In this document: positions 49,347 to 58,552 of the stretch, in pieces | Layout: every line of letters begins with the position of its first letter | How positions within the stretch are numbered: the first letter of the stretch is position 1 | NCBI RefSeq assembly: GCF_029227915.1 | Contig: NC_079876.1 | Coordinates: forward strand, 15,936,001-15,996,000 | Source of the DNA: Hydractinia symbiolongicarpus | Lineage: Eukaryota; Cnidaria; Hydrozoa; Anthoathecata; Hydractiniidae | Length of the DNA: 60,000 nt | Direction of reading: 5' to 3' | Notes under the pieces: generated by a model | Told to the model about the DNA's origin: nothing | Seen by the model: the letters and a program-made list of their open reading frames with translations, nothing else | The model's database searches: none | Position numbers and translations under genes: made by a program

Positions 49347-50838
49347 ATGGCTGCAGCAGATATGTTGGCGCGGGTGCTTACTGATTTAAAGTGTGATAAT
49401 TTTGAATCTGTTCGTAAAATGCAAAAAGAACTTTTAGAAAGTGTTTATTCTCGAGCATTTTTGTTGTCTGGGGATATTTATCCCTTGGTTGGTAAAAGTC
49501 TTCATCGGAATTCAGGTCCAGATATATACCTTCCATCTGAGGCGAGGTGTGAAGATAAAGGAATTATTGCTTTAAGGTGAGAAGTATGTTTTTTACTCTC
49601 CAACACACCTCGCATTTATTTAAAGGTTTTCAGTATATCTGCTACGAAAAGCTAGTTGGGGAGAGCTTTATACAACAGACTATTAAAACCAAATACAAAA
49701 AAATTTAATTAGCTAATAGCTAGGGCTAATACACCTTTACAATAATTCGGAAAAAATAACACTCCATCGCAGCTTATTTTGCAATCAGAGAAGGTAAACA
49801 TTACACTTTTATAAGAGTTTGTTAAGGAGAAAACACGTGATTTCGTGATAACTTTTCTTGCCACGTTTTGTTTTTAATGAAAAGTACACATAAGTTGTAT
49901 CATTATTAACGTTTCCTGAAAATTTGAAAGAAATTGATACGACGGAAGTTAACAAACTGGAGAAAACACGCTTTCGTCTCTAACAAACTCTCATAAAAAC
50001 ACGAGTTTTACCTCTATTTTTCCGATATTGTAAAACGATGGGGAGCCGTAGGAACGCATGTACAATTGAATTATCGTAAAGGTGTATTGTTTTTGTAATA
50101 TGAGCTTTGAACAGAATTTTCAGCATTGCGGAGGAATTCTTTCTCAATTAATATTTGTGTTGTTATTAGAAGCAAGAACTTGACATCTGGAAAAGTAAGG
50201 TTGGTGATGAAAATAAACAACTCTTCGAATGGCTATTAAGAAACAAAGTTTGTTGAGTAAAAGGTCATGGTAAAATATATTATTTTTAGATCCAATCCAT
50301 CAGGAGACTGTCTATACAGCTCAGCATCAATGGTATTGGTATAGGTGATAATTCTCTTGTTGATGATTTGAGAATCTTGACATCCGTAGAACTTTTCTTG
50401 CATCCTTCCTTTTATTCCAATCATCCTTGTTTTCAATTTGCTTTTAAAGACCAAAAGGCAAATATTTTTATATCTGAGAAAAGTTTATTCAGATTTTCCC
50501 TTTCCCATATTGTTTGTGATATGACTCTTTCTCCTGAGGAGGCAGTTAAAGCAGAAGCAATCAACAACTGTACCCCCAAGACATGGTTTCCTTTTCTATC
50601 AATACTTGCCTTGTCAACAGTAATAAAGAGAAAAATTAACACATTTTACCCACAATTCGGCTTGTTACAGTTTGTTACAACTTTCTTTACACAGTGTATA
50701 TTGCCACACCCATCTATTTTACCTGATGAAGATCAGTTAAAAATTTTATTTTGTTATGAAGATATTGTTAAGTCTGGTGTAGACTTCAAGCCAAATCATT
50801 ACGTTCCCCTTTTTCCAGGTTGCAACTTTCTTAACTGA
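49347..50838 (+). pseudogene. Vertnin-type OTU-like protein, two exons, frameshifted
   Basis: Exon 1 (49347-49576) begins MAAADMLARVLTDL and ends in GIIAL; exon 2 (50290-50838) begins SNPSGDCLYSSASMVL, joined in phase across a GTGAGA/TTTTTAG intron. NPSGDCLYSS is the catalytic-Cys block of the OTU fold (Asp-Cys), as in vertnin-like proteins common in cnidarian repeat-associated genes. The frame then meets TAG at 50342; the continuation VGDNSLVDDLRILTSVELFL lies in another frame, so there is a 2-base insertion (or equivalent) near GGTATAGGT, 50338-50346. Downstream it is intact: MTLSPEEAVKAEAINNCTPK, FLSILALSTVI, FCYED, NHYVPLF, stop 50838. Length about 257 aa when read through. The family link is remembered; the function is unknown. 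Confidence 0.65.
49577..50289 (+). other. Intron of the OTU-like gene
   Basis: 713 bp between the GTGAGA donor and the TTTTTAG acceptor. Near 49735 and 50085 are an ACACCTTTACAATAATT-like word and its inverse (AATTATCGTAAAGGTGTAT), so most of the intron sits within a loose inverted repeat that may be another decayed element. Confidence 0.5.
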
Positions 50839-51453
50839 AAGTTGCATTTTCCTATTTCAGCAAGCAAAAAGCAGTAAAAAGCCCTTTTAAATTCTTCTTT
50901 TAAAGTTCAAGTGAAACTTGAGTTTAGCCCTATGAATAAACAAATATATCTGAACAAATACATGGGTTGAGGTGTGTTTGTATCATATCACATGTATGTA
51001 TATTTCATCTTCATTATCGTGATCTTTCCATATTCTTATTGTTTTTGTTATTATTGTGTTTTATTTTGCTGTCCATGGCTGGTGTGATCATTTGATTCGC
51101 CTAGTCATGCTGATGAAGCCTGATATTGGCAGAAACAGCAAGAGTTTATAAATAATGAAATATATTCACAATTGTCTTACTTTATTGTAGTTAATCCCTG
51201 TTAATTTTAGTGCTTTTATCTATCTAAAATAAGATGTGTAAGACGGAGATTTGATTCTTATAAAAGATGTTCTTAGGAGATTTTGTTATAGCTTAGCGTT
51301 TCTTTTGGTCAATTTTATTAATAACTAGATAAATCGGAAGACAATTTTCGTCGATTTTTGTAACCGCAAAGCTTAAAATTTAGCCCCCAGCTGCTAAACT
51401 CAAGACTCAGTCTTGACTAAGTCTTGAAAAAGTCTGGATCCGCCCCTGCAGAG

Positions 51454-52246
51454 GAAAAATTTGTTTGAAAAAATGGTAAAAAGTTTGGTTGAAAGGTTGA
51501 ATTTAACAAGGATACACCTAACATATATATTTTATACACCTAACAAAATAATATATTTAAAGGAATACTTTAATTTTCACAGTTTCCAAACAATCTCTTA
51601 TAATAACTGTGTCTGTCTGTCTGCCTGTAACAGGCAAAGTGGATGTGTTTATTTTGCTCTGATGTAGCTAAAAAAGTTAGGTCCTAAATGTTTAATTTTT
51701 TGACGCTATGACACAACATTAACAACATTAATGTAACGTCAATATCTTAATTTAAATTAATGAAGCGATTACAATGCACTTAAAATTTCAAAGGCAAATA
51801 ACTTTTAGAAACAAGGTGGTGACCTCAGTCATTTCTCACTACGTGGGTAATTAGGGACACCATGGCAATAAATTTGGTAAGTTTTCCAAACCTGGGTACC
51901 CAAATCCGTTTCGGAATGGACGGGTTGATGATGTCATCCAAGTATCTTTAAACCCCAATATCTACGTACAAAAGTACATGATCTTTTACATTTGCTTGCT
52001 CAACGTTACAATATCTATACAATTAAGGCAGCGGGTATACAAATTTCTAAAAAACATTTTTGTATTTTAGCAGGTCTGTGCTGACGTCAGGAAAATTTTT
52101 AAACCCTTATATCTCCTTATTTGTTTATGGAAAGCACATGATTCTATACATTTTTCTCATTAGCGTTTCAAGCTCTATACAATAAAGGCTACTAGGTTAA
52201 ATTGTCTACTGACTTTTTTAATCTTTGATTTTATAGCAGTTTTATT
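51454..52246. repeat. Repeat family with CTTTAAACCCCAATATCT words
   Basis: From about 51880 the words GGGTTGATGATGTCATCCAA, ATCTTTAAACCCCAATATCT, AAGTACATGATCTTTTACAT and CTCTATACAATAAAGGC occur, with a second internal copy of about 130 bp (52080-52195). A related copy in the same orientation lies at 56345-56545. 51454-51830 has no recognised content. Confidence 0.55.
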
Positions 52247-53370
52247 TTATTTAAGGGATAGTCTCTGAGATTGTTTCAAAAAAAATCGTTTCATATCGTT
52301 TCATTGTTGAATTAGCATAGCATGTGATACGAATTTGAAATGATTTTAAATTAATGTTGAATTTTTTGGAATCGTTTTAAATCGTATGGAAATCGTTTCA
52401 CTATTTTGTAAATCGTTTCATTAAAAACTAAAATTGTTTCATATTCGTTTCAAAATTGTTTCAAGATCGTCTTATTATATTTACTTGAAATCGTTTCACA
52501 TACCATAATTCGTTTCAAAAGGTGTTTGTTTTACATTCCTTTTACATAAAAGATTTAAAAAAATTATTAATCTAATAATGGTCTCTCAATAAAACCTACG
52601 CGTTGTCACGTAAGTAAATTTCTACATTGTAAAAATCGGGTATATAATAAACATTATTTGTATATATAGATTTGCTTATTTTTTTAATTCATCTATTTTA
52701 TTACTAAAGTTTTTTTCAATACGTAGCTCTTTTTTATTTCATAAACTTATTTAAAACGCACTACAGTGTCATCTAGAATGTTTCTCTTTATGTAAATCTA
52801 AGTTTTCTTGATGGATTGTCTCTAACAGCGACACATGGAATAATATTTCTAACGTTTATAGAATTTTGTTATCTATTTATATCTCAGCAATCACAGTGTG
52901 CATGATAGAATGAATTGCAGCAATGAGGAGAAAATAGTTACCTGTGTCTTATTAATTGTATTTTTTAATTTTCTTTTACATTTTTGTGGCCACCTGTTGT
53001 TTAAAAGTAGCAAATATAAAAAAGAAAAGAATATTCAAACTTAATTTTAAATTTTTTTACTGATTTTACCAGCATTTATCAATTTAGTCCTGGGCACTAG
53101 GTTTTGAAATACATGCCAATAACACCTAAAAATGGTACCTGTCATACTGCTCCATTACCAGAAGCAAATCATTTCAATATGCTCAATGTGATTGCAATAT
53201 ATATAGATTAGAATAACATTCAACAGAAAAGAAAAATTGATCTCCAGAATGGTGTTTTAGAGAAAATAAGAAAATCGTTATTGAGATCATCATCATTCTT
53301 GGCTAAACGTCTCTTTTCTATGCTAGCATAGGTTGGACGGGGTATATTAATGACCCCTTTCCAATCTGAT

Positions 53371-55279
53371 CTAGACTGTGTTAGATCTAAACTCAACTTC
53401 CTCTGTATCAAGTCTGTCCTGCCAAGTCTTTCTCGGTCTGCCTCTGGGCTTTGCCCCAGAAACTATCAAGTCTCTACACTTTCTTACCCAGTTATCCCCC
53501 TCCATTCTTTCCAAGTGCCCCAGCCAATTCAATCTTCTTATCTGGATAACATCTTTAATTCTATGGATACTTAGCCTGCTTCTTAGATCATCTGAACTCT
53601 TTCTGTCTCTCAGACTGGCGTTACACATCCACCTGACCATTCTCATATCATTCCTTTCTAAACGGTCAAGATCTTCCTGCTTCACTGCCATGTCTCACTA
53701 CCGTACACTCATGTCTCACTACCGTACAACATAACACTTCTTACAAAGGCCTCATACAACCTACCTTTTAACTCAATTAACAAGACGTGTCAACTGCTAG
53801 TCAACAAAGGAAGTAACTCTCTGAACTTTTTCCAAGCAGAACCTATCCTGCAAGTACCACTTCTTCCAACACCCCCTTCACTGCCCAACATATCACCTAA
53901 GTAACAGAAGTTCTCAACTATCTCTAATGAGCCACTGTTGTACATCATTGAAGCTGGAAATACTTCTTTCTCTATAATCTCACCTTTGCAACACTTGCAT
54001 ACAAACTGAATGTCAGCTCTTAACCTTCCACCAATACTACTGCACTTCTTATGTACCCAATGCTTGCAAGTCTGACAAAAAATTGAGTTACTACCAACCC
54101 CTTTCCTGCAAACTCCACAAGGCCACTTTCCAACTACAAGGTCACACTTGGCTGCAATGCTACTAATCATGACTTTAGACTTTGCTTTGTTCACCCTTAG
54201 CCCTTTCTCTTCTAGTTCTTTCTTCCACTTCTCAAACTTTGCAACTAATTCTTCCATCGACTCTGCTATGAGAACCAAATCATCTGCATACAATAACTCC
54301 CATGGACAACTTGTTCTGAACTCCATCGACAGCGCTTCTAAGACTAGAACAAACAACAAAGGACTAAGTACAGAACCCTGATGTACACCAACATTTACAA
54401 TAAAATCATCACTAAGTGAATCGTTAATCCTGACACGACTTCTAGCATTGCTAACTAGCCACTCTTCCCCCCCTAATTTTCTCATAGCCCACCAAATAAC
54501 TTTATGTGGCACTCTATTAAAAGCTTTCTCTAAATCTACAAAGGCAAAATAGAGATTCTTTCTCTTTCCTAAATACTTTTCCTGAAGCTCTCTGAGTAAA
54601 AATATTGAATCTGTAGTGCCACACCCTGGAACAAAACCAAATTGCATATAGGTGAATATTTATCATAGCACATCCATATTTCATTCTTAACAGAGAATGC
54701 TTCACCCCGATCAGACCTCTGATCATGACGGGCGAGTATAATGCGTGTGAGTCATATTGAAGAAGAACTACTTTGTTCATCTGTTGAGAATGAAATAGGG
54801 ATGTGCTATGATAAATGTTCACCTATATGTATACACACCATCCGGATAAACTATCTGCGTTCATCACTAACATAGTCCCCAGTTCTGGGGACAGCGGATC
54901 GAATCCCGCTCACTGCTTGGCAGTATGTTAGTGATGAACAAAGTAGTTCTTCTTCAATATGACCAAATTGCATCTTATCTATATCAATTCTTTCTCTAAG
55001 TAACTTATCAATCACGCTTTCAATAACTTTCATTACTTGATCAACCAACTTCAAACCTCTATAGGTACCTCTTTCTAATGCATCACCCTTGCGCTTGAAA
55101 CAATTCACTATTACACTTGACTGCCACTTACTCAGAATAGCACCATCCTTTAAAATCTGATTAGCAAGACTTGTAATAAGCTCAACTCCAATATATCCAG
55201 ATGCTTTTACCATCTCTGCAACAATACCTGATACTACTGCAAAGAAAAACAATAAAGCACCTAAGTGAAGTAAGGTCAT
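53371..55279 (-). pseudogene. LINE reverse transcriptase with PHD-type zinc cluster, inactivated
   Basis: Read on the minus strand: an RT N-terminal segment (55279 to about 54962: VELITSLANQILKDG, SSVIVNCFKRKGD, YRGLKLVDQVMKVIE); then, after a 314-bp insertion, MQFGFVPGCGTTDSIF, FAFVDLEKAFNRVPH (first catalytic Asp), GVHQGSVLSPLLFVLVLEAL, ELLYADDLVLIAES (YADD catalytic box), KSKVMISSIAA. A Cys/His cluster follows (CGVCRKG, FCQTCKHWVHKKC, FVCKCCKG; PHD/RING-like), then NFCYLGDMLG. After a stop near 53790 comes the C-terminal part MRMVRWMCNAS, RLNWLGHLERM, GRPRKTWQD. A 20-bp duplication at 53689-53728 (GTGTACGGTAGTGAGACATG in sense) adds a further stop. No endonuclease domain is present. Confidence 0.85.
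54648..54961. mobile_element. 314-bp foldback insertion with tRNA-like B box, 12-bp duplication
   Basis: It splits the RT frame of the LINE and is flanked by two copies of ACCAAATTGCAT (54636-54647, 54962-54973); removing it with one copy restores the reading between DIDK and MQFGFVPG. Three nested inverted repeats lie inside: about 46 bp (ATAGGTGAATATTTATCATA versus the inverse at 54787-54832), CATATTGAAGAAGAACTAC (54750) versus its inverse at 54932-54961, and GTTCATCACTAACATA (54870) versus its inverse. The innermost loop holds CAGCGGATCGAATCCCGCTC, resembling a tRNA T-arm. Confidence 0.7.
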
Positions 55280-55464
55280 AAGTATGGAGTTTTTTTAGAA
55301 TTTTAAATGTGTTTATGTCATTTGTGAAAGGAATACAGCGAATATCTTTATGTTCCTTTCAGTAGCGATTTTTTGATTTTATAATTTAGGCTTTATATAT
55401 TTATAATCGTCTTTCGGAGAAATAAGTTAAAAAATAACTAAAACAATATAAATTAAAGATAAAA

Positions 55465-55800
55465 AAGGGACCTTTTTCATCATTTTAGAATGATATACGG
55501 CAACTTTAGAGCTTCGCAGGGACGTTTTCTCGTCATTTTAGAATGAAATAAGGCAAATGTAAAGCTTTGCAGGAACATTTTCTCGTCATTTAAGAATGAA
55601 TTATGGCAACTTTAAAGCTTCACAGGGACGTTTTCTCATCATTTTAGAATGATATACAGCAAGGGACGTTTTCTCGTCATTTTGAATAAAATACGGAAAC
55701 TGTAAAGCTTTGCAGGGACGTTTTCTCGTCATTTTAGAATGAAATACGGCAACTTTAAAGCCTTATATTTACGTTTTCCTGTTATTTTAGAATGAATACA
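55465..55800. repeat. Minisatellite, unit about 57 bp, about six copies
   Basis: The unit has GGGACGTTTTCTCGTCATTT, TAGAATGAAATACGGCAACT and TTAAAGCTTTGCA. Copies begin near 55469, 55519, 55578, 55627, 55663 (shortened) and 55718. It lies between the LINE and the right end of the AAATCGTTTCA element. Confidence 0.85.
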
Positions 55801-56344
55801 GCAACTTCTTAAAGAAAAGACAAGTTTATATTTCACAAGTGTAATTGGTTTTTAATTAGGTAATTCATTGTAAAATTTGTTTCAATAACGTCATCCACCT
55901 TTAGCATCGTATTACATTTGATAATTGACAATCGTATCAGATTGTTTCAAACCTTTTTTTAAAAATCGTTTCAAAATCGTTTCAGAATAGTTTCAAAATC
56001 GTTTCATTTTTCATAATAAATTATAAAATCGTTTCGTAAAAAAATATGATACGATTTATGATACGATACGATTCATGATACGATTATGAAACGATGTAAA
56101 AAAATAATGAAACGATTCCCATACGATGAAAATCGTTTCAATTCGTATCAAAAATGAAACGAACTCGGAGACGATCCCTAAATAATTTGTGGACAACTAG
56201 TATTGTTGAGGAAGTGCTGTTTTTTAGCTGGAACTTACTTTTCATTATACAGCATTTTTGTAATTCGCCAATGTACTTTTAAAATCTATAAGCTATCAAC
56301 TGTAATTATTCGCTGTCGGTAATTTAATCTGTTAATTGGCTATA

Positions 56345-57281
56345 TAAAACTAAGGTAATTACAAAGATTGATGTCACACCTGGGACTAATTTCCTGGTCA
56401 ACCCACCCATTTTGGAACAGACAGGTTGATGACATCGTCAAAATATCTTTAAACCCCATTACCTCTTCAACAGTTTGTCAAAAGTACTGATTCAATCAGC
56501 ATTTCAAGCTATATATACACAATATAAATTCCAAAAAATTGACGTGTCGTTGCTGTTATTAATTTTTTCCCTATTATTTCTCACATGACAACGCGTCCGC
56601 GAGAATTCTATTTAAAAATTAGGGAAATTTCTTGATCCATGCATATAAAGAAAGACTTAAAATAACCTTGCTTTACTTAGTGTCTACATCTTCTTGCTTG
56701 CAGCACAAATTTTATAGCGACCGCTGAAGTGTAAATAGAAAACTTTCTGCGCCAAAGGGGGAAAGGAATAACGATAAGAATAATATAATTAAAGGAGGGG
56801 TCTAATAATAAGAAAGCTGCTGCTAGCTCAATTTAAGTAAATGCCTCCAATGCAAGCTAGTCATTTATTTAACAGCTTTTAAATGCAGGAAGCGTGTGTT
56901 TAATCTTTTCTACCACAGATGCTTCCTTCTTACAACCTGTCTTTGATTTGACCGTCATCTTAAACCGATAGCCACAATACTTTCGTTTTTGCATTTATTC
57001 CCGCGCTGAAGTCTCTAGACGATTTACACGACGATTTTTTCTGACTACTCTTAGATTCGTGGCGAAACCAAAGTGGAGAACCGCGAATAAGTGCACAAAA
57101 AGGCTCCTGAACTAGAAAAATCATTACATTCCTCTTGTAAACATGTAAAATCTTATACTGATTTAGCTTCTCGTCCGCTGACATTTGCAAATTCTTATCG
57201 TAGTTAAAATAGTCTAGTGAAGATGAGGCTTTACTCCAATCGGAAATACGGGTTGCAAAACGTACACACTGATGGAGAAAA
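56345..57281. other. Intergenic, repeat copy then no supported gene
   Basis: 56345-56545 is a copy of the repeat seen at 51880-52200 (TTGATGACATCGTCAAAATA, CTTTAAACCCC). The rest has a minus-strand frame (57337-56960, Pro-rich start) which I do not support: it lies antisense to the first exon at 57282 and shows no domain. This stretch probably holds the promoter of the plus-strand gene starting there. Confidence 0.45.
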
Positions 57282-57392
57282 ATGGCCGGGGGTGGTGGTG
57301 GCAGTGGAAATGCCAAAAGGTTTTTATTTGACGCCACGCCAGTCCGCTCTCCTCAAAGCCCTAATTCTCGTACAAGGCTAAAAAGAAACAAT
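57282..57392 (+). CDS. Putative first exon of an unidentified gene
   Basis: AAAAATGG gives a good start context; 37 codons follow and end exactly at a consensus donor, AAT|GTAAGT, in phase 0. The peptide begins MAGGGGGSGNAKRFLFDATP and continues VRSPQSPNSRTRLKRNN. It is Gly-rich, then basic with TPVRSP and SPNSR, possible proline-directed phosphorylation sites, as in many nuclear cell-cycle proteins. No second exon could be found in the remaining 2.6 kb, so the gene would continue beyond the window. I do not recognise the family. Confidence 0.4.
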
Positions 57393-57797
57393 GTAAGTTT
57401 TATTATTTTTCACAAAATAAGCCAAAGTTATGTTTAAAAGTAGGATACAATTTGCTCGAAGTGTTTTGTGTATGAGCATCACGCACCACCACATAGCCAG
57501 CTAGCTAGCTACATGACTAATTTTTATATTTGGGCTTTCTAAACGAAAAGCAAATTTGCCAGTATATACAGGACTGTCCTAAGATTGGGCAGGCCAATTT
57601 ATTTTTGGACACAGTAAAAAACACAAGGGTGCCGATGACTCGCCAAAAACGCCGCAAAAACCACGGGGCTGTCGGACAACTTTAGGCGTTTCAAAAAAAA
57701 AACTTAAAATTTTGCCCGGAGAAACCTGAACCAATCCAAAACAACATTTTTTTAAACATTTATTACCATGTATATAATTTATATGGCTATATAATGT

Positions 57798-57936
57798 GGC
57801 GCCGTAGATTAGTGGTTATAGCTTTCCTACTCTGTGCGGGAGACCGGGGTTCGATTCCTCTTGACGGCGATTCAACATGGGGGAGTGAATGTTACCATAG
57901 CCCCGGGTTAACCCAAACCATGTGAGGATGCACATA

Positions 57937-57967
<31 letters not shown>
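57798..57967 (+). mobile_element. tRNA-Asp-like SINE with TATC tail
   Basis: The head has an A box (TAGATTAGTGGTTATAGC) and GCGGGAGACCGGGGTTCGAT (B box), very like the 3' half of tRNA-Asp, and the CGCCGT/ACGGCG ends pair as a short acceptor stem. The body has GTGAATGTTACCATAGCC, CGGGTTAACCCAAACC and CATGTGAGGATG, sharing ACCATAGC, GGGT(T/C)AACCCA and CATGTGAG with the SINEs at 27361 and 29427, which carry a different head. The tail is (TATC)n. It is not a functional tRNA: the anticodon stem and loop region is disrupted. Confidence 0.8.
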
Positions 57968-58085
57968 TCTTTTAATGTTGAGCAGTGATAGTGAAAGAGT
58001 TTTAAAAAAAACTGTTCCATAAATAGCTGTAATATAATCCCGCAAATAATAAGTAGTATTTAAAATAATGAATGGGTATGAAAAT

Positions 58086-58341
58086 TTGAACCTGAATGAC
58101 TTTATTGAAGAGTGAGAATTCACTGACAAGAGGACACTTGAAAAAGATATGGAAGCCTCATAGTAGGCTGGACAAAAGAAAATTTTTATTTGTTTTTTTT
58201 TGGGTTATAAATGAATGGAACATTCTACCAGAGAAAGCAGTGTCTTCCACTTCGATAAACATTTTTACAAAGTTTACTCAACCACATTTTGAGACTGTTA
58301 GGGTGCTCTATACAAGTCAAAGAAGACTCCTGTCCCAGTTC
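58086..58341 (+). pseudogene. LINE C-terminal fragment
   Basis: The frame encodes TRGHLKKIWKPHSRLDKRKF, then VINEWNILPEKAVSSTSINI and FTKF, the typical end of CR1/RTE-group reverse transcriptases (family pattern: RGH..KL.KPR.RL..R..FF..RV...WN.LPEEVV.A.S...FK). The preceding RT domain is absent, so it is 5'-truncated, as is usual for LINE insertions. Confidence 0.75.
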
Positions 58342-58454
58342 TAAAACGACCACCCATGTTTGCCTACTAAAGACCATACCAGTAGATCGGGTAAGTTATC
58401 CGGTAAGTTATAAGCTGAGAGTTCAATGACAATACTTGCATGCTCAAAAACTTG

Positions 58455-58551
58455 TTTTTAAAAATGATGCAGCAAGAATTTTTCTTGTGTTGTTTTGAAA
58501 GTTATACAGCAAGAATTATTCTTGTGCTGTTTTGAAAATTGTACAGAATAT
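58455..58551. repeat. Short tandem repeat broken by a mariner-type MITE
   Basis: Units of about 42 bp with TATACAGCAAGAATT(A/T)TTCTTGTG and TGTTTTGAAA occur two to three times here and resume at 59448-59520 beyond the MITE at 58553-59433 (TACAGCAGGTTATACTTGCG, TTATACAGCAAGTTATTCTT). The MITE therefore inserted into an existing array. Confidence 0.65.
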
Positions 58552-58552
58552 A

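Larger units (their letters stand above)
48810..51448. mobile_element. 2.64-kb TIR element carrying an OTU-like gene
   Basis: Left terminus CAGGTGCGGATTCAG, right terminus (inverted) CAGGGGCGGATCCAG: 13 of 15 match. It is flanked on both sides by CAGAG (48805-48809, 51449-51453), a 5-bp target duplication. Both subterminal regions have GACTTAGTC/GACTAAGTC words. Inside are the two exons of a vertnin-type OTU-like protein and a pair of CRE-like promoter repeats, but no recognisable transposase. CAGGGGCGGAT-type ends are seen in hAT-like elements, but an 8-bp duplication would then be expected, so I leave the superfamily open. It lies 352 bp upstream of the NSMCE1 start. Confidence 0.65.
52254..56179. 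mobile_element. 3.9-kb TIR element with AAATCGTTTCA subterminal repeats
   Basis: The left end AGGGATAGTCTCTGAGATTG and right end (inverted) AGGGATCGTCTCCGAGTTCG match in 16 of 20 positions, extended outward by TTATTTA. Within about 250 bp of both ends the motif AAATCGTTTCA (or its inverse TGAAACGATTT) recurs many times, in the manner of clustered transposase-binding sites. No transposase is seen; the inside is occupied by an inserted LINE (53330-55290) and a minisatellite (55465-55800). A target duplication is not resolved. Confidence 0.65.

Noticed and set aside
55465-55800. CRISPR-like array
   Set aside because: Units are contiguous and diverged without unique spacers; eukaryotic context with introns. 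It is a minisatellite.
56960-57337. 125-aa minus-strand open frame with a Pro-rich start
   Set aside because: Its start is antisense to the better supported Gly-rich exon at 57282 (GGT repeats read as Pro); no domain is seen.
57798-57870. Functional tRNA-Asp gene
   Set aside because: A and B boxes are good, but the anticodon stem and loop do not fold properly, and a SINE body and TATC tail follow.
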